This document shows positions 54,366 through 61,857 of a stretch of DNA of 64,000 bases, in pieces. The number at the start of each line of letters is the position of its first letter. Position 1 is the stretch's first letter. The DNA is from Pseudopontixanthobacter vadosimaris. GTDB lineage: Bacteria > Pseudomonadota > Alphaproteobacteria > Sphingomonadales > Sphingomonadaceae. The notes below the pieces were generated by a model. It saw nothing but the letters and a program-made list of their open reading frames with translations. It was not told the DNA's origin and did not search any database. The DNA lies in contig NZ_JABASZ010000032.1 in assembly GCF_012979275.1 (NCBI RefSeq), positions 124,001 through 188,000 of the forward strand, read 5' to 3'. Both the position numbers and the translations under genes were made by a program.

Positions 54366-55607
54366 TCAGGCGTTGCTGCGGGTGAGGGCGGAATAGATCA
54401 GCGTCTTCAGCTGGCGGCGGATGGGATAGGTGCTGGATGGGTACACCTGCGTCATGAAGACCATGGTAATCTTTTCCAGCGGATCGACGAAGAAGGCGGT
54501 GGAATATGCGCCGCCCCAGTAGAATTCGCCCATGCTGGAGGGGATCAGCGTGCGGGCGGGGTCGATTACCATGGCGAAGCCCAGGCCAAAGCCTGTCCCG
54601 GCGTTGTTCGCTTCGGAAAACAGGCTCTGCGACATTTGCGTCAGATCCTTGCCGCCGGGCAGATGGTTCGCGGTCATCAGCGCCATTGTCTTGGGGCTGA
54701 CGATCTGCACCCCGTCGAGCGTGCCCTCGCCCAGCAGCATGCAAGCGAATCGGTGGTAATCGGCGATGGTGCCGATCAGCCCGCCGCCGCCGCTGTGGAA
54801 ACTGGCCGTGCCGTTCAGCTTGCTGTCGGGGCCGCGGTCGATCATCCGGGGCGTTTTGCCGGGGCGAAAGACATAGGCATCGACCAGCCGCTCCGCCGCG
54901 CCATCCGCCACGCGAAATGCGGTGTCGGCCATGCCGAGCGGCGCAAAAATATGCTGCTCGAAATAATCGCCCAGCGCCATGCCGGACAGGCGTTCGACGG
55001 CAATGCCGAGCACATCGGTGGATATGGAGTAGTTCCAGCTGGTGCCAGGAGCGAACTCCAGCGGGATTTCGGCCACGCGGCGCGCATATTCATCCGAAGT
55101 CAGGGAGCGCGAGGCAAGATCGAGATTGGCTTCGCGGTAGGCCGCATCCACGCTGGTGCGGTTCTGAAAACCGTAGGTCAGACCCGACATATGCGTCAGC
55201 AGATGCGCGAAGGTGATCGGCCCGGCAGACCTCGTCGGCGCGAAGGGAACATCGCCGCCGCCGCCATTGTAAACGCCCAGCCCTGCGAATTCGGGCAGCA
55301 CTTTCGCGATCGGGTCTTCCAGCGCCACCTTGCACTGTTCAACCAGCTGCATGAAGGCGATGGACGTGACCGGCTTGGTCATGGAAGCGATGCGGAACAG
55401 CGCATCGTCGCGCAGATCGCCGCGTCCTTCGCCCATCGTGCCGATACGCGTGTAATGCACCGGCTGCCCATCGCGCGCGACCAGCAGTTGCGCCATCGGC
55501 AATTTGCCGTTTTCGAGATAGGCCTGCCTCAGGAACGGCGCGATCCGGTCCAGCCTCCCGGCGGAAAACCCCAGCGTTTCCGGCTTCGCCAGATCGAACA
55601 TCTGCAT
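54366..55607 (-). CDS. Serine hydrolase of the class C beta-lactamase family
   Basis: A 413-residue enzyme with the beta-lactamase/esterase fold. The nucleophile is Ser75 and the general base Lys78 in SMTK, and the tyrosine of the second motif is Tyr193 in WNYSIS. Such family VIII esterases (EstB-like) or peptidases act on esters or amides. No signal peptide is seen, in contrast with true beta-lactamases, so a cytosolic esterase is more likely. Its genes lie in an acyl-CoA catabolic region, which suggests a substrate ester that yields an acid for the CoA ligase encoded divergently (inference). Confidence 0.85.
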   Translation of the reverse strand: MQMFDLAKPETLGFSAGRLDRIAPFLRQAYLENGKLPMAQLLVARDGQPVHYTRIGTMGEGRGDLRDDALFRIASMTKPVTSIAFMQLVEQCKVALEDPIAKVLPEFAGLGVYNGGGGDVPFAPTRSAGPITFAHLLTHMSGLTYGFQNRTSVDAAYREANLDLASRSLTSDEYARRVAEIPLEFAPGTSWNYSISTDVLGIAVERLSGMALGDYFEQHIFAPLGMADTAFRVADGAAERLVDAYVFRPGKTPRMIDRGPDSKLNGTASFHSGGGGLIGTIADYHRFACMLLGEGTLDGVQIVSPKTMALMTANHLPGGKDLTQMSQSLFSEANNAGTGFGLGFAMVIDPARTLIPSSMGEFYWGGAYSTAFFVDPLEKITMVFMTQVYPSSTYPIRRQLKTLIYSALTRSNA

Positions 55608-55666
55608 CCCCTGTATCGTTGCCGTTTGCGGCCTTCACGACAGGGCATAGCTGCCGCAAAGGCACC

Positions 55667-55705
55667 TTGCAAACGGTCAGGCAGGTCTGCCGTTTCAGCT
55701 TGCAA
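55667..55705. promoter_or_regulatory. Dyad-symmetric element in divergent promoter region
   Basis: In the 203-base gap between the serine hydrolase and the CoA-ligase genes, AAACGG (55671-55676) and CCGTTT (55690-55695) are an inverted repeat separated by 13 bases, flanked by TTGCAA at 55667 and 55700. Another CCGTTT occurs at 55622. This could be an operator for a regulator of both divergent genes. The identity of the regulator is unknown. Confidence 0.35.
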
Positions 55706-55810
55706 CCGGCGGCGGCCCGGCCCTAGTCTGGATGAAACGATAAAGAGGATGACCTGCATGCCTGCGCCAGCCGAAGCACGACCATCCTGCTGCGGGGGAG
55801 GACATCTGCA

Positions 55811-57580
55811 ATGACCATCGAGCCTGCAGGCGCGCAGACCGCTCCGGCGCGAAACGCCGAATGGTCGCGGCCCGCTGGCTGGCCTGCCCGCAGTCGGGGC
55901 GAATGCCAAGCCATCCTCACCGCGCCCGATGCACGCTTTGCCATGGAAACGGTTTCGATCGGAGGCATCCCCACTCGCGTCTGGAAAAATGCGCCGCCTA
56001 CCCTGCGCCATGTGGCCGGGATCGGGCGCGCGCACGGGGATCGCGAATTCCTTATCCATAAGGACGAGCGGGTTACCTACGGCGGATGGTCCCGCGCCGT
56101 GGCAGCGCTGGCTGCGGATTTGCGGCGGCGAGGCACCGGCAAGGGCGACCGTGTCGCGCTGGCGATGCGGAACCTGCCCGAATGGCCGGTCGCCTTCTTC
56201 GCCATTACCACGATCGGCGCCATCTGCGTGCCGCTGAACGGCTGGTGGACCGGGGCGGAACTTGCTTACGGGCTGTCGGATTCCGGGGCGAAGCTGCTGA
56301 TCTGCGACGCGGAACGGCTGGAGCGGATCGCCCCGCATCGTGAGAACTGCCCGGATCTGGCGACCATTATCGCAGCCCGCCTGCCAGCCGATGCGCCGAG
56401 AGGCGAGGCCGTGCGGCTGGAGGATATCATCGGCCAACCGAACGACTATGGCGATCTGCCCGGACATGATCTGCCGCCCGCCGACATCGCGCCCGATGAC
56501 GATGCGACGATCTTCTACACCAGTGGCACGACCGGGAATCCGAAGGGAGCGCTCGGCACCCATCGCAATCTCTGCACCAATATCATGTCCACCGCCTATA
56601 ATGGCGCGATGACAGTGCTGCGGCGCGGCGATCCCCTGCCCTTGCCGCAGCCCAGGACCAATCTGACCGTCATCCCCCTGTTTCACGTCACCGCCTGTTC
56701 CGCCGGGCTGATGGGCAATATCGCGGCGGGCAATACGATGATCTTCATGCACAGATGGGATCCGGTGGAAGCGTTCCGCATTATCGAGCGGGAGCGCGTT
56801 GCCGTAACGGGCGGCGTGCCGACCATCGCCTGGCAGATGCTGGAGCATCCCGAGCGGGAGAATTACGACCTCTCCTCGCTGGAAACCATCGCCTATGGCG
56901 GCGCTCCGGCCGCGCCCGAACTGGTGCGGCGGATTTCCGAGACCTTCGGTGCCCAGCCCGGCAATGGCTGGGGCATGACCGAGACCATGGCCACGGTGAC
57001 CGGCCATTCTGCGGAAGATTACCGAGACCGTCCGGCAAGCTGCGGCCCGCCCGTCGCCGTCAGCGATCTGAAGATCACCGACCCGGCGTCAGGCGCGGAA
57101 CTGCCAGCAGGCGAGATCGGCGAATTGTGGGCACGCGGGCCGCAGGTGGTGAAAGGGTACTGGAACCGGCCCGAAGCCACGGCGGAAACCTTTGTCGATG
57201 GCTGGGTCCGCACGGGCGACCTGGCCTGGCTGGACGAGGACGGCCTCTGCTACATTGCCGACCGTGCGAAGGACATGATCATCCGCGGCGGAGAAAACAT
57301 CTATTCCTCCGAAGTCGAGAATGTTCTTTACGACCATCCCGCCGTTACCGACGCGGCGCTGATCGGCCTGCCCGACCGGGTTCTGGGCGAGGAACCGGCG
57401 GCGGTCGTGCATCTCGCGCCCGGCAGGCAGGCGAGCGAAGCGGAATTGCAGGCATGGGTCGCAGGCCGGTTGGCGAAGTTCAAGGTGCCGGTCCGTATCG
57501 TCTTTTCGCCCACCACGCTGCCCCGGAACGCCAATGGCAAGATCCTGAAGAAAGACCTTCCGGCGCTGTTCCAAGATTGA
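55811..57580 (+). CDS. Acyl-CoA ligase/AMP-forming synthetase
   Basis: A 589-residue ANL-superfamily enzyme that activates a carboxylic acid to its CoA thioester with ATP. The ATP phosphate loop TSGTTGNPKG is at 237-246, the aromatic-rich GWGMTET motif is near residue 390, and the C-terminal catalytic lysine is Lys577 in NGKILKK. The N-terminal ~55 residues are an extension before the core. The neighbourhood (two acyl-CoA dehydrogenases and FadB-like enzyme) implies that it initiates degradation of a specific acid. GGGGAGG is seen upstream of ATG 55811. A strong hairpin follows the stop. Confidence 0.92.
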   Translation: MTIEPAGAQTAPARNAEWSRPAGWPARSRGECQAILTAPDARFAMETVSIGGIPTRVWKNAPPTLRHVAGIGRAHGDREFLIHKDERVTYGGWSRAVAALAADLRRRGTGKGDRVALAMRNLPEWPVAFFAITTIGAICVPLNGWWTGAELAYGLSDSGAKLLICDAERLERIAPHRENCPDLATIIAARLPADAPRGEAVRLEDIIGQPNDYGDLPGHDLPPADIAPDDDATIFYTSGTTGNPKGALGTHRNLCTNIMSTAYNGAMTVLRRGDPLPLPQPRTNLTVIPLFHVTACSAGLMGNIAAGNTMIFMHRWDPVEAFRIIERERVAVTGGVPTIAWQMLEHPERENYDLSSLETIAYGGAPAAPELVRRISETFGAQPGNGWGMTETMATVTGHSAEDYRDRPASCGPPVAVSDLKITDPASGAELPAGEIGELWARGPQVVKGYWNRPEATAETFVDGWVRTGDLAWLDEDGLCYIADRAKDMIIRGGENIYSSEVENVLYDHPAVTDAALIGLPDRVLGEEPAAVVHLAPGRQASEAELQAWVAGRLAKFKVPVRIVFSPTTLPRNANGKILKKDLPALFQD

Positions 57581-57592
57581 TGGCCGGAAACA

Positions 57593-57631
57593 ACCGCCCC
57601 TCGCCTGCGATACTCGCGGGCAAGGGGCGGT
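57593..57631. terminator. Strong hairpin between convergent genes
   Basis: ACCGCCCCT (57593-57601) pairs with AGGGGCGGT (57623-57631). The inner part continues GCC/GGC and GCG/CGC around an ATACT loop with one mismatch and a G-T. It lies between the stop codons of the CoA ligase (+) and the acyl-CoA dehydrogenase (-). On the minus strand it is followed by TTGTTTCC, so it may work as a terminator mainly for the dehydrogenase operon, and as a barrier in both directions. Confidence 0.6.
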
Positions 57632-57643
57632 GAATGGCGGCCG

Positions 57644-58714
57644 TCAGTATCCGCCGATATCGGCGAAGCGGTTTCGCAGCATCGCGCTCGAACCCCAATC
57701 GGCCTCCAGCGTCCTTGCCCGCTTCAGGTAGAAGCCAATGTCATATTCGTCGGTCATGCCGATGCCGCCATGCAATTGCAGCCCCTCGCGGCTGATCTTG
57801 TGCAGCGTGTCGTTGGCGGTGACCTTCGCCATGCAGGCGGCGCGCGGTATGCCGAAACCTGCATCCAGTGCCTGCAATCCGCCCTCCACCGCCGACCGCA
57901 TCATCGCCAGATCGCCGAACAGGTCGGCCATCCGGTGCTGCAGGGCCTGGAAGGTCGCCAGCACCTGGTTGAACTGCACGCGCTGCTTCAGATAATCCAG
58001 CGTCGTGTCGAACACCGCCTGCGCCATGCCGAGCATTTCGCAGGCGGTCAGGATACGCGCGCGGTCGAGCAGCTGGTCCAGCGCATCGTCCGGCCCCTCC
58101 GCCAGCTTTTCACCCGGTGCATCGGCAAAGGTCACGGCGGCATGGCTGCGGGCGTCGGCCAGCTTGCGCGTGGACAGGCTGACGCCTTCGCCCTTCTCGG
58201 CAATATACAGCCCGTCGTCGGTGGCGGCGATGAAGATGTCGGCCCCATGCGCTTCGTGGACGAACGGCTTGGTGCCGTTCAGCTTGCCGCCCGATGCGCT
58301 GGTGCCGCCGGTCCTGCCGTCGTGGCGCGGCGTGTCGTCCACGGCCAGAGTGCCGATGATCTCGCCGCTCGCCAGCTTCGGCAGGTATTTCGCCTTCTGC
58401 TCGTCGCTGCCCGCAAGCATGATGGCCGAGGCGGCCAGCGTCGAAGCCACGATCGGGCTGGCCGTCAGAGTCTTGCCCAGTTCCTCCACCACGAGGCCTG
58501 CCGACATCCACCCGAAGTCGCTGCCGCCATGGTCTTCGGGAATGATGATTCCTGCCCACCCCATTTCCGCCATCGTCCGAAAGGCAGCGGGATCGAAGGC
58601 GCGCTCGTCACCGCCGGAGCGCACCTTGCGCCATTCGGTTACCGGGCTTTCGTTCTGCGTCCATTCGCGCGCCATGTCGCGCAGCATGATCTGTTCGTCG
58701 TTGAGAACGGCCAT
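57644..58714 (-). CDS. Acyl-CoA dehydrogenase (short paralogue)
   Basis: A 356-residue flavoenzyme of the acyl-CoA dehydrogenase superfamily: N-terminal helical domain with MLRDMAREW, a middle beta domain (SGEIIGTLAVDD), and the C-terminal helical domain with LQLHGGIGMTDEYDIGFYLKRA. The catalytic Glu position of the family cannot be pinned down from the sequence alone. The ATG at 58714 has AAAGGAG 8 bases upstream. It is 13 bases downstream of a second acyl-CoA dehydrogenase gene, and the two may form a heteromeric FadE-type enzyme as seen in steroid catabolism. That is inference. Confidence 0.88.
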   Translation of the reverse strand: MAVLNDEQIMLRDMAREWTQNESPVTEWRKVRSGGDERAFDPAAFRTMAEMGWAGIIIPEDHGGSDFGWMSAGLVVEELGKTLTASPIVASTLAASAIMLAGSDEQKAKYLPKLASGEIIGTLAVDDTPRHDGRTGGTSASGGKLNGTKPFVHEAHGADIFIAATDDGLYIAEKGEGVSLSTRKLADARSHAAVTFADAPGEKLAEGPDDALDQLLDRARILTACEMLGMAQAVFDTTLDYLKQRVQFNQVLATFQALQHRMADLFGDLAMMRSAVEGGLQALDAGFGIPRAACMAKVTANDTLHKISREGLQLHGGIGMTDEYDIGFYLKRARTLEADWGSSAMLRNRFADIGGY

Positions 58715-58727
58715 TGGGATCGCTCCT

Positions 58728-59939
58728 TTACTGGTGGTCGAGCATGCCGAGGACACGCTTCGCTATGATGTTGTTCTGCACTTCGGTCGATCCGCCGTAG
58801 ATGGTCGTCGCCTTGCCGAAGAGCCAGCCGCGCGTTCCCTGCAATTCGCTTTCGGTGAAGCCTTCGCCTTCCCAGCCCAGGCCCTGGAAACCCATGATCT
58901 CGATGGCGAGTTCGGCGCGCTCCTGGCCCAGTTTCGTGCCGAGCTTCTTCAGCACGGAACTGATTTCCGAAACGCCGCCCGAAGCCTTCGATTCCTCGCC
59001 AGCGCGGCGCGCGGTCAGCAGGAAGGCGTTCCAGCGGATTTCGAAATCGGCGATCCTGTCGCGCAGCACGCGGTCGGCAATTTCGCCATCATCCGTCGTT
59101 TCGACATATTTCTTCGCGATATCGGCCAGCGAAGCGCCCATCAGGCGGGCCATCGCGCCTCCGCCCGAAAGATTGGTGCGTTCGTGCTGGAGCAGGCGCT
59201 TGCCGATGGTCCAGCCCTGCCCTTCCTCGCCAACCAGATTCTCCTTCGGCACCTTCACATCGGTGAAGAAGGTTTCGCAGAATGGGCTGACGCCGCTGAT
59301 CATGCGGATCGGGCGGACTTCGACGCCTTCGGCATCCATGTCGATCAGCAGAAAGCTGATGCCGCGATGCTTGTCGCTGCGGTCGGTCCGCACCAGGCAG
59401 AAGCATTTGTCGGCCCATTGCCCGCCGCTGGTCCAGGTCTTCTGACCGTTGACGAGGTAGTGATCGCCCTTGTCCTCGGCCATGGTCTGCAGATTGGCGA
59501 GGTCGGACCCGGCATTGGGTTCGGAATAGCCCTGGCACCAGCGAATTTCGCCGCGGCAGATCGGCGGTATATGTTCCTGCTTCTGTTCCTCGCTGCCATA
59601 TTCCAGCAAGGTGGGGCCGAACATCATCACGCCCATGCCGCCGATGGGATTATGCGCGCCTGCCCTGGCCATTTCCTCGTTCAATATGGCCGTCTGCCGG
59701 CGGGTCAGCCCGCCGCCGCCATATTCCGCAGGCCAGGTGGGCGTGCCCCAGCCCTTCGCGCCCATGGCTTCGCGCCAGGCGCGTTCCGCCGGGCTTTCCT
59801 CGGTTGGTCCTTCGAGGGCTGATAAAGCGTTGCTCTTTCCCTTCAGTTCGGGCGGGAAGTTCTTCGCCAGGAAGTCCTGAACCTCCTCGCGGAAGTCGTC
59901 GTCGGAAACCCGGGATTCCGGTTCGGCTAGGCTGGCCAT
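58728..59939 (-). CDS. Acyl-CoA dehydrogenase
   Basis: A 403-residue enzyme with family motifs: GYSEPNAGSDLAN (FAD-binding loop), GQKTWTSGGQWAD, and the C-terminal YGGSTEVQNNIIAKRVLG that defines this subclass. The ATG at 59939 is preceded by GAAGGAGAG. The frame extends upstream to 60194, but the extra N-terminus is basic low-complexity and dismissed. With the shorter dehydrogenase it probably forms a two-gene operon, and both belong to the catabolic locus with the CoA ligase. Confidence 0.92.
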   Translation of the reverse strand: MASLAEPESRVSDDDFREEVQDFLAKNFPPELKGKSNALSALEGPTEESPAERAWREAMGAKGWGTPTWPAEYGGGGLTRRQTAILNEEMARAGAHNPIGGMGVMMFGPTLLEYGSEEQKQEHIPPICRGEIRWCQGYSEPNAGSDLANLQTMAEDKGDHYLVNGQKTWTSGGQWADKCFCLVRTDRSDKHRGISFLLIDMDAEGVEVRPIRMISGVSPFCETFFTDVKVPKENLVGEEGQGWTIGKRLLQHERTNLSGGGAMARLMGASLADIAKKYVETTDDGEIADRVLRDRIADFEIRWNAFLLTARRAGEESKASGGVSEISSVLKKLGTKLGQERAELAIEIMGFQGLGWEGEGFTESELQGTRGWLFGKATTIYGGSTEVQNNIIAKRVLGMLDHQ

Positions 59940-60098
59940 CGCTCTCTCCTTCGCAAGCCGCAATATTGCGCGTTGCCGCGTATCAAGCGCATATTTCTTG
60001 CGGGCGCAACCGTGACGGGCAGTGAATGACCTGGCGGTTCCGAGTTCCGCCGCTTTATGCCCCGGTACGATCCCCCATGGAGGTACGAGGGTGCAGAA

Positions 60099-60116
60099 TG
60101 CAACAAGAGGGTTGCA
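60099..60116. promoter_or_regulatory. Inverted repeat in divergent intergenic region
   Basis: TGCAAC (60099-60104) and GTTGCA (60111-60116) are a perfect 6-bp inverted repeat with a 6-base spacer. It lies 32 bases before the MscS start. A 12-base palindrome, CGCAATATTGCG, is found at 59959-59970 in the same gap near the acyl-CoA dehydrogenase start. Either could be an operator; no regulator is known. Confidence 0.25.
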
Positions 60117-60147
60117 ATCGCCGCCGCCCTTTCGAATGAGGGGCCAC

Positions 60148-61791
60148 ATGTTGTCCCTCATCCGCCTCGTCCTGTTCGCCACCTGCCTCGCCATGCTTCC
60201 GCTCGGCGCCGGACCAGTGATTGCACAATCGCTGCCGGGCGGCGAAACGCCAGAAGCAACGCCAGCGCCCGATGCCTTCGAACGCGAGACGCCGCGCTCC
60301 GCCGTGACCGCGCTGCTGCGGGCGCTGGCCGAACAGGATTACACCCGCGCCGGACAATATTTCGCGATGCCCGCGGATGCCGAGAGCGACGCCGCCACCA
60401 AGGCACGGGCGTTGCAGGTGGCGCTTGACAAGGGGGGGCAGCTGAAGCTGTTCGCGGAACTGTCGAACGATCCGGCGGGCTTTCTCGACGATGGCCTCGA
60501 TCCCGGTCTTGAACGGATCGGCGTGCTGCCGGCCGGGGACAGTGGCGATGTCGTGCCGTCAGAGGGCGGGATGGACGAAGGCGAACCCATTCTGCTGCGA
60601 CTGAGCGAGGACGACGGCATCTGGCAGATCGCCGAGAGTACGACCGCCGCGCTGTCGGAAGTCGAACTCAGCGACCAGGCGGTCTCGGCGGACGATGAAG
60701 CGATCCTGATTTCCGGTGCCCCGCTGACGGACTGGCTGCGCCTGCTGGCAGTCTTCGTCGGCCTGTTCCTCGCCTTTCGCCTGACCGCCGCCGCCATTCT
60801 GTGGGCTTTCGAAAAGAGCATGGCAAAGCCGCGGCGCAGCGCGATCTATCGTTTCCTCCATGCCGCGCTGCCACCGTTCAGCCTGTTGCTGGCGGTGGTG
60901 ATCTTCCAGATCTGGGGCAACAGCATCGCGGCCTCACTCGTCGCGCGGCAGATCATCTTGCGGTATATCGGCATTGCCGGGTGGATTGCGCTTGCCTGGC
61001 TGGCGCTTCGCCTGATCGATGCCGTGGCTTATTCGCTGATGCACCGGATGGAGCGTGCCGAACGCCGGCAGGCCGTGTCGGTGGTGACGCTAGCAAGGCG
61101 CGCGGCGAAGCTGATCCTGCTGGTGGTCGCTTTCGTCGCCATCCTCGACACGCTGGGCATCGATGTGACGACCGGCATCGCGGCTCTCGGCATCGGCGGC
61201 ATCGCCCTTGCCCTCGGCGCGCAGAAGACCATCGAGAATCTAGTCGGCAGCGTGATGGTCATCGCCGACAAGCCCATCCAAGTGGGCGATTTCTGCCGGG
61301 TGGGCGAGGTAAAGGGCACCGTCGAGGATATCGGCATGCGTTCCACCCGCATCCGCACGAACGAACGCACGGTTGTGGCCATCCCCAATGGCGATTTCTC
61401 CTCGCTGCAGATCGAGAACTACACGCAGCGGGACAAATTCCTGTTCAATGTCGTCATCGGGCTGGAATATGCCCTGTCCGCCGAAAAATTGCGGGAGGCT
61501 ATTCGTATCATCGAACAGGTGCTGGAAGATGACGCCCGCATCGCCGACGACCCCCGCGCGAAGCTGGCGAATTTCAGCGCCAGCTCGCTCGATGTGGAAA
61601 TCTTCGCCTATATCGACCTGCCGGATTACATCGAAAGCCTGAGCGTGCGCCAGGATCTGCTGCTCGACATCTACAGCCGGCTCGAAGCCGCCGGTATCGG
61701 CATCGCCTATCCCACGAGCACGATGTATCTGCGTCCCGAGCTGGGCGCTGGATCGGGCGAGGATCGGCAGGGTCTGGCGCAGCAATCCTGA
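60148..61791 (+). CDS. MscS-type mechanosensitive channel protein
   Basis: A 547-residue channel protein. The signal peptide (~1-28, ending VIAQ) is followed by an exported ~190-residue domain (SAVTALLRALAEQDYTRAGQ and the linker DGIWQIAEST). Membrane helices start at ~200 (LRLLAVFVGLFLAFRLTAAA), ~250 (LPPFSLLLAVVIFQIWG) and ~280. The pore helix reads GIAALGIGGIALALGAQKTIENLVGS, the MscS TM3 signature, and the cytosolic beta domain follows (GDFCRVGEVKGTVEDIGMRSTRI). ATG 60148 has GAGGGG 5 bases upstream. It would release solutes on hypo-osmotic shock, with the extra N-terminal domain giving a periplasmic function. Confidence 0.92.
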   Translation: MLSLIRLVLFATCLAMLPLGAGPVIAQSLPGGETPEATPAPDAFERETPRSAVTALLRALAEQDYTRAGQYFAMPADAESDAATKARALQVALDKGGQLKLFAELSNDPAGFLDDGLDPGLERIGVLPAGDSGDVVPSEGGMDEGEPILLRLSEDDGIWQIAESTTAALSEVELSDQAVSADDEAILISGAPLTDWLRLLAVFVGLFLAFRLTAAAILWAFEKSMAKPRRSAIYRFLHAALPPFSLLLAVVIFQIWGNSIAASLVARQIILRYIGIAGWIALAWLALRLIDAVAYSLMHRMERAERRQAVSVVTLARRAAKLILLVVAFVAILDTLGIDVTTGIAALGIGGIALALGAQKTIENLVGSVMVIADKPIQVGDFCRVGEVKGTVEDIGMRSTRIRTNERTVVAIPNGDFSSLQIENYTQRDKFLFNVVIGLEYALSAEKLREAIRIIEQVLEDDARIADDPRAKLANFSASSLDVEIFAYIDLPDYIESLSVRQDLLLDIYSRLEAAGIGIAYPTSTMYLRPELGAGSGEDRQGLAQQS

Positions 61792-61857
61792 AGGCCGGAG
61801 CAGCATGATCTTTCCGGCGCGCCAGACTGTTGAAGCATCGCTGCGGACGGCCGCTGC

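Noticed and set aside
53055-55814. A 919-codon open frame opposite the FadB-like and serine-hydrolase genes
   Set aside because: It is antisense to two recognisable enzymes and shows no domain or sensible composition.
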